Origin: an uncultured Pseudomonadota bacterium | GTDB taxonomy: Bacteria; Pseudomonadota; Zetaproteobacteria; Mariprofundales; Mariprofundaceae | Direction: 5' to 3' | Assembly: GCA_913055645.1 (NCBI GenBank) | Contig: CAJXLC010000002.1 | Location: 21,639-85,638 of the forward strand | Length of the DNA: 64,000 nucleotides | Part shown: piece by piece, positions 36,902-45,680 of the stretch | Position numbering within the stretch: the first letter of the stretch is position 1 | How the letters are laid out: every line of letters begins with the position of its first letter | Notes under the pieces: generated by a model | What the model saw: only the letters and a program-made list of their open reading frames with translations | Databases searched by the model: none | Told to the model about the DNA's origin: nothing | Made by a program: the position numbers and the translations under genes

Positions 36902-38334
36902 CGTATCAATACTTGCTCGCTTACATCACTTTGCAAGGAATTCTGTTTGTTTTCCTTTGCAACACGTTCGCGTTCTAGAAACAATGCCGCCATCAATAGT
37001 CCAATCAGAATCATAAAGGGCTCCATAATTCGGATGATAATAAAGGTATTCGCACCAACTGCATGCACCAATAACCCTGCAAATCCACAAATTGCCCCCA
37101 ATGACGCTCCTTTAAGCATGGGATCTTTTATTTCATCATAACATTGCCGCAACAACACCCATACCCGCCGCAAAAACCATAAAAATAGAAATAAACCAAA
37201 CATGCCCGTTTCTAACAATACACGCGGGTACTGAGCATCCAAAAATGGTCCGCCAGTTACACCAACACCCACCAAAGGATGTTCGGGAAAGTATTTCGTT
37301 AACACACTTTCCCATGATTTTAAGCGTTCAGTTGTCGAGGTATCAATTTTCAGCCCTCCAACAGACAACTGTCCTTGTTGCTTCGTCTGATTAAATGTAA
37401 ACATCACCCTATCAATAACGTTTTGAGGCAATACAAACGGTAACAACACCATGCCCACCAAACAGCTTGCAATTAATAACCGTTTATTTTGAGATAAGAA
37501 AATAAAAACTAATATCACAACAGAAAATGATAAATAAGAACTGCGCGACTCAGTAAAAGCCAAAGGCACTAAAATAATTCCCATTGAAAATAATAACAAA
37601 TACCAACGTCTACCTTTTCCAGCATGCAAAAACATTCCCAAAACCACCGAAAACATAAGAACAAGATAACCACCGAAAGTATTCGGTTCACCTAATTCGC
37701 CTTCAAATGGTGCTGATACACGTGCTCCAGATGGAATCTGAGCAATACCAGCCAAACTTGCTAATACGCACGTTATCAACATGATCAAAAGATAACGTTT
37801 GATGGTATCTTCATCATGCAAATGGTTAATAATCATATAAAAAAGAACGAAGTATTCTAAATATTTGATAATAAAAAAGAAGCCATATCCACCCACTCGC
37901 CCTGCAAACATCCCTATGATTGTTGCAAACAATGCAGCAAGCCAATACCACGCAATAGGTTGATTAATCGGCGTTTCACGAATCACTCCCAGCTCTTTAA
38001 AAATAGCCATGCGAAACATCCATGTCACGCATACCAAGGTAAGTAAAATATCATCCAAACGTAATGTAATACCACGTGATTCTGTGGTATTGACCATACC
38101 ACTTGCCAGTTGAGCCTCCGTGGCTCCGCCAAATGTTAATTCTGGAGACAATAGCGTTGATAAAATCAACAAATATAGCGTCAGTTCAATACTACTAAAA
38201 GCCACCACTATCATCATCAAACCACCAAGCAATGCGATGGGACCACGAATCAAATCTGGCGCCAACACATAAGCAGCATACAATAGTAAAATAGTAAGCA
38301 CCAAAGTCAGCATCACAGCTGGTGGAAAGGGCAC
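36898..38334 (-). CDS. O-antigen ligase/polymerase family membrane protein (Wzy/WaaL-like)
   Basis: A 478-residue polytopic protein starting with GTG at 38334. It has about 11-12 hydrophobic segments and a long periplasmic loop (about residues 330-385, with LKSWESVLTKYFPEHPLVGVGVTGG), the site of the catalytic Arg/His in this superfamily. It polymerises or ligates lipid-linked glycan repeats; polymerase and ligase cannot be separated by sequence. Position between Wzc-like and amidase genes supports capsule/exopolysaccharide polymerisation. Confidence 0.83.
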   Translation of the reverse strand: MPFPPAVMLTLVLTILLLYAAYVLAPDLIRGPIALLGGLMMIVVAFSSIELTLYLLILSTLLSPELTFGGATEAQLASGMVNTTESRGITLRLDDILLTLVCVTWMFRMAIFKELGVIRETPINQPIAWYWLAALFATIIGMFAGRVGGYGFFFIIKYLEYFVLFYMIINHLHDEDTIKRYLLIMLITCVLASLAGIAQIPSGARVSAPFEGELGEPNTFGGYLVLMFSVVLGMFLHAGKGRRWYLLLFSMGIILVPLAFTESRSSYLSFSVVILVFIFLSQNKRLLIASCLVGMVLLPFVLPQNVIDRVMFTFNQTKQQGQLSVGGLKIDTSTTERLKSWESVLTKYFPEHPLVGVGVTGGPFLDAQYPRVLLETGMFGLFLFLWFLRRVWVLLRQCYDEIKDPMLKGASLGAICGFAGLLVHAVGANTFIIIRIMEPFMILIGLLMAALFLERERVAKENKQNSLQSDVSEQVLIR

Positions 38335-38351
38335 TCTTATTGTTTGATGAA

Positions 38352-38543
38352 TCAGGATCCATTCCCCTGTTTACGCATCGTATCCATGGGTTGATAATTC
38401 GTATTATATGGCTCAGCAAATTGATCTGAACATGTACGCATCATCACCATGACCAACGCCACCAATACACATAAGATAAATAAGCCAATCGCCTTATGTC
38501 TACGGCTTTTTCGCTGTTTTAAGCGATTAAGGTCGCGCTGCAC
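38352..38543 (-). CDS. 63-residue single-pass membrane protein in the EPS operon
   Basis: Starts with GTG at 38543; GGAG 7 bases upstream lies in the last codons of the wzc-like gene, so translation is coupled. Layout: a very basic N terminus (RDLNRLKQRKSRRHK), a membrane helix (AIGLFILCVLVALVMVMM) and a short polar tail with one Cys. No family recognised. Tight spacing on both sides argues that it is real and that it acts with Wzc or the polymerase. Confidence 0.65.
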   Translation of the reverse strand: MQRDLNRLKQRKSRRHKAIGLFILCVLVALVMVMMRTCSDQFAEPYNTNYQPMDTMRKQGNGS

Positions 38544-38547
38544 TTAA

Positions 38548-40830
38548 TCACTCCTTGCCAAAACGATCAGTGACAAGCTTCCAAGTATCTTCCAAATATT
38601 TTTTAGCTGCACTTAAATTTAACTCAAACCAAGTTTTCCGCTGCATTTCATTTTCGCCATAAGCATAAGCATAATGCTGATCCATTTTATAATTACTATA
38701 ATCTGGAGAAAGATCACCACGCACACCATTTAATGCTACGCCAATCACCCGTCCACCAACATTTTCAATATTCGCCTTCACCCGTTTTAAAGCTCCGCGC
38801 ACCACCGAACCAATATGATATACCAGTAAAACCCCATCCACCTTAGAAGCAATGACCGTTGCATCGGCAGTATGCAATAAAGGCGGCATATCCAAAATCA
38901 CCATATCATATTCTTCACGCGCCTCATCTAAGATGCCGCTCATCAATGGCGAACCTAATAAATCAGGAGGGTTTGCATTTACTTGACCACAGGTAAGCAC
39001 ATCCAGTTGATCAAGCCCAGGCGTCATCAAAGCCTGATCAATACCCATATCACCCAGCATTACATCCGAAAAACGACTTACCGCATCTTGCCAATGCTGT
39101 TGCCCTAGCAAAACCTCACCCAAACCTGGAGCGCGTTTGAGGCCAAACGTATGGTGTTGCATGGGTTTACGCATATCTGCATCAATCAATAATACACGTG
39201 CGCCCTGTTGAGCAACGACCACACTAAGGTTGGCTGCAATCGTACTTTTACCCTCTTTCACAGTTGAACTGGTTACCAAAATAACACGATGCTCGCCAGC
39301 CTGTGAAAATAATAAATTGGTACGCAAACTACGGTAAGCTTCCGCAACCGTAGAAGGAGGTGAAAAGTGACTCACCAAACGTAGTTGCCGCTCCAATGCT
39401 GACCCACTGGTCTCCAACCCTTCCTCACCTGAGAACAATTCTATACCCTCTTCATGAGATAAATGTGGTACAAAACCAATCACAGGCACTTCTAAGAAAT
39501 GTTCTACTTCTTCAATCGTACCCACAGATGTATCCATGGTTTCTAAAACAAGTGCAATAATCAAACCCAGCACCAAGCCCAAGATTAAACCAGCCATACC
39601 TGTTTGCGACACTTTAACTGGATTAATACGCACACGAGAAAGCATCGCGGGCCTTACCAATGAGACTTCTTGAACCTTCTCCGACTCCTTAATCAAAACT
39701 TCCTGATATTTTTTCTCCAGCAAACCAAACAACTCTTCATTACTGGTTACGGAACGTTGCAAACGTTGCAATTCCAAAGCTTGCTCTGGAACTCCCTGAT
39801 ATTTACGCTTTGCGCTATTTATACTTCCTTGTATATCTTGGATGCGGCGTTGCGTTAAGGTCACCTGTTTGGCTAGCTCATCCACCATACTACTCAAAAT
39901 ATCCTCAGCCTGTTGCCTTAATTCCTTAATCTGAGGATGTGCATCAGTATAGTTGGTTGAAAGTTCCGTACGTTTTAATGCCATTTCAACAAGACGTTTG
40001 TTTAACTCATCAAAATAAGCACCAACGTTTCCAGGTACTGAAACAGCCTTATAGTCCCAGCCACCACGCTGCACACGTTTACGCAACTCTTTCAAAGTGA
40101 ACTGCAAATCACTTAAATGCGCTATGGCTTGTCGATATTCTTGCTGTAAATCTGCAACAATTTTAGCAACTGCTTCAGAACTATTATTGGAAGATAAGTG
40201 ATTCTTTTCTCGATAATCTCTAACCCTTTCCTCTGCCTTTTTTAAACGATCACCAACAACAACCAATTGTTGCTGAATAAATTTCTTCGCTTCAAATACT
40301 TTTTTATTTTTTTCTTCTATATTAAATGTCTGAAACTCATCGGCTACAGCTTGCGCCAAATCTTTGGCATAATTGGCATTTCCAGATACAACCGAAATAT
40401 TAATAATACCCGTATCACCATCTTGCTCAGCGTCCACACTATCTTTCAAATCCAAAACTACATCAACGTAATCAGGGTTTGCTCGAATCTCCTCGCTAGT
40501 TAATGCGGGAGGAATCAACGCCAAATGTTGTGCCACACGCTCCATCAATGCGTAGGATTGAATCAAAGCCAACTGTGTTGTCATATCATTGAATGAACGC
40601 GAGCTCCCCCCGCGCATAAAAAATTCAGCAATATCCAAAGAAGGCTCAATTTTAATGGATGATGTAGAGCTATATAATGCAGGCGGCTGATTCGCCCAAG
40701 TAAACAATGCACTAAAAAGACCGATAGACACGGCACAAAATACAATAATCCAACGTCTACGAAGAATAACCTGCCAGTATTCTTCAAGGTTAAGCTCATA
40801 ACCACTCATGCTTGCTGATGCTTGGCTCAT
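38548..40830 (-). CDS. Wzc-like polysaccharide co-polymerase with tyrosine autokinase
   Basis: 760 residues. Two membrane helices (about 27-47 and 410-430) flank a long periplasmic Wzz part with coiled coils (180-390). The cytoplasmic BY-kinase has Walker A SSTVKEGKSTIAANLS (near 521-535), Walker A' LLIDADMRKP (548-556) and Walker B VILDMPP (644-650). A tyrosine cluster follows (Y711, Y714, Y720, Y722, Y724), the expected autophosphorylation site. It sets chain length and controls export with the Wza-type protein upstream (4-base overlap). No cognate phosphatase gene is seen in this operon. Confidence 0.92.
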   Translation of the reverse strand: MSQASASMSGYELNLEEYWQVILRRRWIIVFCAVSIGLFSALFTWANQPPALYSSTSSIKIEPSLDIAEFFMRGGSSRSFNDMTTQLALIQSYALMERVAQHLALIPPALTSEEIRANPDYVDVVLDLKDSVDAEQDGDTGIINISVVSGNANYAKDLAQAVADEFQTFNIEEKNKKVFEAKKFIQQQLVVVGDRLKKAEERVRDYREKNHLSSNNSSEAVAKIVADLQQEYRQAIAHLSDLQFTLKELRKRVQRGGWDYKAVSVPGNVGAYFDELNKRLVEMALKRTELSTNYTDAHPQIKELRQQAEDILSSMVDELAKQVTLTQRRIQDIQGSINSAKRKYQGVPEQALELQRLQRSVTSNEELFGLLEKKYQEVLIKESEKVQEVSLVRPAMLSRVRINPVKVSQTGMAGLILGLVLGLIIALVLETMDTSVGTIEEVEHFLEVPVIGFVPHLSHEEGIELFSGEEGLETSGSALERQLRLVSHFSPPSTVAEAYRSLRTNLLFSQAGEHRVILVTSSTVKEGKSTIAANLSVVVAQQGARVLLIDADMRKPMQHHTFGLKRAPGLGEVLLGQQHWQDAVSRFSDVMLGDMGIDQALMTPGLDQLDVLTCGQVNANPPDLLGSPLMSGILDEAREEYDMVILDMPPLLHTADATVIASKVDGVLLVYHIGSVVRGALKRVKANIENVGGRVIGVALNGVRGDLSPDYSNYKMDQHYAYAYGENEMQRKTWFELNLSAAKKYLEDTWKLVTDRFGKE

Positions 40831-43394
40831 TTCGTTAGCGTCCTAGATAACGCCTGAATTGTATAGTATTTTGACACTAAATTTACTGGCGCTGTCAAAG
40901 CATTAAATGTTGGCATCATGTCAGCAATCCATTGATTCCAATTGGCAATTGGACGTTTTGGAATAATCAGCATATCTTTATCCTGTAATGCAATATTCTG
41001 TGATAAATCACCTTTTTCCATAAATCGTTTAAAGTCCACAGGTAAAATAAGTGGCACATCTCTACTGGCACGTAATACCCGAATATCTGGCCAGTAGGCA
41101 TCTTTACCAAGCCCGCCACTTTTAGCCACTGCATCCAAGAAATTAATGTCTCCTGTAAATTCAACAATGCCTGGTTTTTGTACTTCCCCTAGCACATAAA
41201 CTCTACGTTTAGACTGCGCCAATGATGGTACAAAAATAGTATCGCCATCATCCAATATAGCATTTTCTTTCCAATCACCCTGCTTGATTGCTTTATCCAA
41301 GTTAAGCATGACAGTTTTACCATTGCGTAAAACCTGAACCTTGGTCAAATCAGCATCTTTACTAGGACCACCCGCACGTGAGAGAAAGTTTACCAAACTC
41401 TCTTTACCTTTTAGAAAATATGTTCCTGGTCCTGTGGGTTGACGCGTAAGGTCTTGCACTTGACCAAAAATGCTAACGGTCTTACTTCTAGCTTTAAGAA
41501 CCAACACATCCACGCGAGGCTTACGCTCAAAACGCTCAAGAATCTTCGTAACTTTTTTATCCACTTCACGTGGGGTTAACCCATTCACTTGTAACGCGGC
41601 TTGATAAGGCAAGGAAACAGTTCCATCTACCTGCACTGTCACCTTGTACTCGGTACTTTTACCACCTAGCCAAAAAGTGAGTGATAACAAATCTCCTGCA
41701 CCTATTTTGTAGCCAGCCACACCGTCAATTGTTTTAAACACCTTGTTTTCACTAAGATGAAAGAGATCATTTACTTCACCCCCAAGTTGCACATCTGGAA
41801 AACGCACACTCTTAACCTTATATGCCTGCACAAAAACCCGGCGGTTCAACTTCAAAGAAAGCGGGTCGGTTCCAACGGGTAAAGGATCATCAGCCCCTAG
41901 TACATGGATATGCGATGCTTTAACAGGTACGCCTTTTTCCTTTAGCCAAGCCACAACCGATTCAGCACGAGCCCTAGATAAAGCCCTATTGTTTGGATAT
42001 AAATCTGAATGTATGGGGCGCACATCGGCACGTCCTTCAATCTCATAGTGTAACCCAGACAAACTACCTAGACCCGCAGCCCAAGTCGTTAAACGCTGTA
42101 ATGATTCTGCATTTAAATACGCTTTCCCAGAATCATAAAATAATGAAATTTTCTCACCAAGCTTACCACCTTGAAACGTCTTAACAGGCTCTGGGTCTGC
42201 CTTCAAACCCGACCATATCTCTACCCCACCATCAGCACGCACAGCTGCAATCGCGAGGCTCCCATCATTACGGACATCGCCCAAGTCTAATTCATGATAA
42301 ATACCATAATCAGGAATCAACCTAGGCTTAGGCGTAAATTTTCCAGACAACCAATCCCACACAGCGAGACCACTTCCATCTTTGGATGATGCCACCAATT
42401 CTCTTTGACCATCACCATTAAGGTCGCCTACGCGAACATCTCCCCAGCTGCCTTTTGTACTTACCACACGACGTTGCCAGCCATCCTTTTCCCCTAACCA
42501 CAGCATAATTCCTTGCTGATATAAGCCTGCAACCACATCCAAACGACCATCACCATTCACATCTGCAACCGTTACACTTTCAGCATCAGCTCCTGCTGGT
42601 AGCGCTTTTGGCTCCCAACGTCCGGAACCATCACCATACCAAATCTGCACGCCACCGGTACTATTCCAGTCCTTATCATCTCCACGCGCACCCAAGCCTC
42701 CACGTCTTGAGACAATTAGATCCATTGCTCCATCAGCATCAATATCAGCCACCGCCACATCTGTAAACAGACCTGCCACCATTGGACCCACATTTGGCGT
42801 CCAACCCCCTTGCCCATCGTTTAACAGCACATACACGCCACCATCACGCTCATTATCAAAGCGCACTGCCACAATGTCCAACCAGCCATCTTGATTCACA
42901 TCTTGCAATTGAAGTGCATGAAACAAGCCTGCTTCAACAGGACTTGCTAATAACTTCCATTTTTTATTTTCTTCATCCAACGACCAAATTTGCAAGCCTT
43001 TTTGATCACCTTCACCACCAATTAAAACATCCAAACTGCCATCATCATTCACATCCCCAACAGCAAAGCCTCTGGGCTGCATGCTCGTTATAGGACCATT
43101 CTGAACACGCCAATGCCCTGCACCATCACCCCATTCAATGTGAAAGCCATCAACGGATTTCCTGCCACCCACAAGCACATCTAAAAAACCATCCTTATTC
43201 AAATCAGTAAAACGTACAGCTCGAGATTCCGCCACACGGTAAGGCCCAATATTATGCATGGAATAATCAGGCAGTGCGACTTGGTGTACTGCTACAGGCA
43301 TCGTTGGGTTGGGCACAACAGTGCGGCAAGCAGACATAACAAAGGTGCTGAAGCACACCAAAGAAAGCAGTAATATTCTCATAAATATATGCAT
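40827..43394 (-). CDS. FG-GAP propeller + OmpA-like + Wza-type polysaccharide export fusion lipoprotein
   Basis: 855 residues with a lipobox (VMSAC, Cys23), so probably lipid-anchored. Seven calcium-type D-x-[ND]-x-DG repeats at about residues 64, 114, 165, 217, 278, 324 and 373 predict a seven-bladed FG-GAP/VCBS propeller. An OmpA-like peptidoglycan-binding domain follows (about 412-525, with NRALSRARAESV). Then come the Wza/Poly_export domain (about 560-640; YKIGAGDLLSLTFW, DGTVSLPY) and two SLBB domains (about 640-722 and 731-813). It heads the leftward operon. Ordinary Wza lacks the first 550 residues. The start may be 43394 or an ATG four codons later. Confidence 0.88.
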   Translation of the reverse strand: MHIFMRILLLSLVCFSTFVMSACRTVVPNPTMPVAVHQVALPDYSMHNIGPYRVAESRAVRFTDLNKDGFLDVLVGGRKSVDGFHIEWGDGAGHWRVQNGPITSMQPRGFAVGDVNDDGSLDVLIGGEGDQKGLQIWSLDEENKKWKLLASPVEAGLFHALQLQDVNQDGWLDIVAVRFDNERDGGVYVLLNDGQGGWTPNVGPMVAGLFTDVAVADIDADGAMDLIVSRRGGLGARGDDKDWNSTGGVQIWYGDGSGRWEPKALPAGADAESVTVADVNGDGRLDVVAGLYQQGIMLWLGEKDGWQRRVVSTKGSWGDVRVGDLNGDGQRELVASSKDGSGLAVWDWLSGKFTPKPRLIPDYGIYHELDLGDVRNDGSLAIAAVRADGGVEIWSGLKADPEPVKTFQGGKLGEKISLFYDSGKAYLNAESLQRLTTWAAGLGSLSGLHYEIEGRADVRPIHSDLYPNNRALSRARAESVVAWLKEKGVPVKASHIHVLGADDPLPVGTDPLSLKLNRRVFVQAYKVKSVRFPDVQLGGEVNDLFHLSENKVFKTIDGVAGYKIGAGDLLSLTFWLGGKSTEYKVTVQVDGTVSLPYQAALQVNGLTPREVDKKVTKILERFERKPRVDVLVLKARSKTVSIFGQVQDLTRQPTGPGTYFLKGKESLVNFLSRAGGPSKDADLTKVQVLRNGKTVMLNLDKAIKQGDWKENAILDDGDTIFVPSLAQSKRRVYVLGEVQKPGIVEFTGDINFLDAVAKSGGLGKDAYWPDIRVLRASRDVPLILPVDFKRFMEKGDLSQNIALQDKDMLIIPKRPIANWNQWIADMMPTFNALTAPVNLVSKYYTIQALSRTLTK

Positions 43395-43696
43395 AACGTG
43401 TGCAGTAAGCCTTTCTTGTCCTTATTTGTCAAGAACTTATAGTATTTTATCGATATAAAGCTTGAAGTTATAGTTCCTTCCTATTAAAAACATAAATTAA
43501 ACTTGACGTATCCCCCTATCATTTGCGATATTGCAGCGATAAGGGAATTTCTATAGGAGAAATATTAGAACATCCGTTAAACCATATGTTTAAAAAAGTG
43601 TTTTGCAGCTTGGGACTTATTCATCTTAGGAGACGCTTAATAAACATATAAGTCGCTAGAAATACTGACACTTTTATAAAAAAGGAGAGTTGAGCA
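43395..43696. promoter_or_regulatory. Divergent control region of the polysaccharide locus (302 bp, no gene)
   Basis: It separates the two halves of the locus, so it should hold promoters for both. Seen: TTGACA on the minus strand (43427-43432) and TTGACG on the plus strand (43503-43508), with GATATT 18 bases further as a weak -10. A 17-bp dyad TTAAAC-N5-GTTTAA lies at 43577-43593. The -10 matches are poor, so an activator or alternative sigma factor may be needed. No RNA gene is evident. Confidence 0.4.
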
Positions 43697-44497
43697 ATGT
43701 ACCTTGAGCACTGGAAGCTTAATCTTTTCCCATTTGAAAACACTGCCGATGAACGCTTTTTTTTTAAATCCAAGACTCACAGTACATTACATGAAGACCT
43801 TCAAGATGCGGTGTTGCGACGCAAAGGTGCTATTGCCTTAACGGGAGACATTGGATGTGGAAAAACCACCATCATACAACGCCTTTTACTCAATCTTCCA
43901 GAAGATCGTTTCGATATCGCCTTGATTAATTATCCATGCCTTACATCCATGGAAATGCTTTTTGAAATTTGTCAGCAACTCGGATTAAATGCCAATAAAG
44001 ATGATCGCAGCTCTATGTTGCACGCACTTCAAAAACATCTTATTAACAATGCCGAAACAGGGCGGGATACATTGGTCTGTATTGATGAAGCACAAAGCAT
44101 TCCATCTTTAGAAACGTTTGAGGAACTTCGGCTTTTGTTAAATTTCCAACTTGGCGGGCGTTTTCTTATGTCATTATTATTTGTCGGACAGCCTGAATTA
44201 GAACACAAAATCGCAGAAATTCCGCAATTACAACAACGTATCGCACTTCATGTAAATCTACAAAAAATGCAAGCTCAAGATACAACGCGTTACATTTTAC
44301 ACCGCTTACGCACAGCAGGTTGCACACAACCCATCTTGACCCGCCAAGCTGTTGAAAAAATCTACCAGCATACCACAGGCATTCCCCGTCGCATCAACCA
44401 TCTGATGGACCGTTGCTTATTGGTTGGCATGCGTGGAAACGCCTCTCTTTTAGATAGCAAACTGGTAGAAACAACTATGCAAAGGTACCCTTGTTAA
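43697..44497 (+). CDS. ExeA/XrtA-associated-type AAA ATPase
   Basis: 266 residues with GGAGAG upstream of the ATG. The start YLEHWKLNLFPFENT is typical of ExeA/GspA-like ATPases. Walker A GDIGCGKTT (about 50-58), Walker B LVCIDEAQSI (about 131-141) and the PRRINHLMDRCLL sensor-2 region are intact. Members of this family occur in exopolysaccharide loci (including XrtA/PEP-CTERM type) as well as type II secretion. No peptidoglycan-binding domain is present, unlike ExeA. Position opposite the wza-like gene points to polysaccharide assembly. Confidence 0.85.
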   Translation: MYLEHWKLNLFPFENTADERFFFKSKTHSTLHEDLQDAVLRRKGAIALTGDIGCGKTTIIQRLLLNLPEDRFDIALINYPCLTSMEMLFEICQQLGLNANKDDRSSMLHALQKHLINNAETGRDTLVCIDEAQSIPSLETFEELRLLLNFQLGGRFLMSLLFVGQPELEHKIAEIPQLQQRIALHVNLQKMQAQDTTRYILHRLRTAGCTQPILTRQAVEKIYQHTTGIPRRINHLMDRCLLVGMRGNASLLDSKLVETTMQRYPC

Positions 44498-44498
44498 C

Positions 44499-45680
44499 AT
44501 GGCTAAGTATATTGACCTACTACGCTCCCATCAGGAGCAAGACAACAGCAATGAAGCACCCTCTTCTAAAGAGGATGATACATCCGTGGAGATGCTGCTT
44601 CCTGATGAAGGTTTACAGCCAGAGCAAGCACAAGTAGCAACCCCATCCAATCAGGATTCTCTACTTGTTGATGAAGATCCATCTTTACCAGAAAGCACAC
44701 AACCTCAAGACTCTCCGTATACTGAAAGAAAAACACCGCCCAGCTCTGATGATGATTGGTTGAATGACTGCACACAACATGTGCTCACACTTTTTCAACA
44801 TGCTCAAAAAGATACGGCTTGCGACATCAGTCCTTTATCCAAGTGTGTTAGCAAGTTATTAGCTCAACTGGTTCATGATGAACAGCAAAGCATCATAAAC
44901 GCATTGGAATTAAATATTGCTCAGCAAACACAACACATAAGATTGATTGATGACGACCTTGGAAGTTTGGTGCAAAAATCTATCTTAATGATGCTTTACA
45001 CCATTAAGGCTGGGCAACGTTTAAAACTTGACCATGATGAGTTACGCGCTCATACCCTTGCTGGTATGCTACACCATATCGGTATGGCGCAAGTCTCACA
45101 TGATATTCGCAGTAAAAAAGAACGCCTTAACAAAGCTGAATTGGCTGAAATTAAAAAATCTACGCAAAATGGTTATCATTTCCTCGAAAAATGTAATGTG
45201 ACCGACCCTTGTATCTTACAAGCAGCATCACAAAGTGCTGAGCGTTATGATGGGCGAGGTGAAAGCGGTTTATCAGGCTCAGATATTGCATGGAGCGCTC
45301 GCTTAATAGGTGTGCTATCCATGTTTGAAGCTTTGATTCATTATCGCCCATATCGTGCACGATTATTACCCCGAGATGCTATTCGTGAAATCGTTAAGCA
45401 TCATAAAAAATCATTTGACCCCATCATGCTCAAAGCACTCATTGAATCGATTTCCCTTTACCCTATTGGCACATATGTGCAACTTAACTCTGGGGAAATT
45501 GGCATGGTCATCCATGTTCACCCACGTTTACCCTTACGTCCTGTCATACACATTGAAATGGATATGCAAGGTCATGAAATTCCACCACGCCAAGTTGACC
45601 TAACAGCACAACCCAACCTAACCGTGGAAAAATGCATGTATAAAGAAAACCTTGCTGACTTAAATGAGAGCACTGCCTAA
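44499..45680 (+). CDS. Degenerate HD-GYP domain protein
   Basis: 393 residues: an acidic, unordered N-terminal third (to about residue 85), then an HD-GYP-like fold (about 150-320) and a short PilZ-like or beta tail (325-375). The HD pair is replaced by HH in LHHIGMA (192-193), and the normal HHExxDGxGYP is SAERYDGRGESG (about 246-257). Lost metal ligands suggest no c-di-GMP hydrolysis; it may bind the nucleotide or a partner instead. It lies 1 base after the ATPase gene and its stop overlaps the next start (TAATG). Confidence 0.8.
   Translation: MAKYIDLLRSHQEQDNSNEAPSSKEDDTSVEMLLPDEGLQPEQAQVATPSNQDSLLVDEDPSLPESTQPQDSPYTERKTPPSSDDDWLNDCTQHVLTLFQHAQKDTACDISPLSKCVSKLLAQLVHDEQQSIINALELNIAQQTQHIRLIDDDLGSLVQKSILMMLYTIKAGQRLKLDHDELRAHTLAGMLHHIGMAQVSHDIRSKKERLNKAELAEIKKSTQNGYHFLEKCNVTDPCILQAASQSAERYDGRGESGLSGSDIAWSARLIGVLSMFEALIHYRPYRARLLPRDAIREIVKHHKKSFDPIMLKALIESISLYPIGTYVQLNSGEIGMVIHVHPRLPLRPVIHIEMDMQGHEIPPRQVDLTAQPNLTVEKCMYKENLADLNESTA

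Noticed and set aside
43697..44497. Type II secretion ATPase ExeA
   Set aside because: No ExeB or gsp genes are present and the peptidoglycan-binding domain is missing; polysaccharide context fits better.
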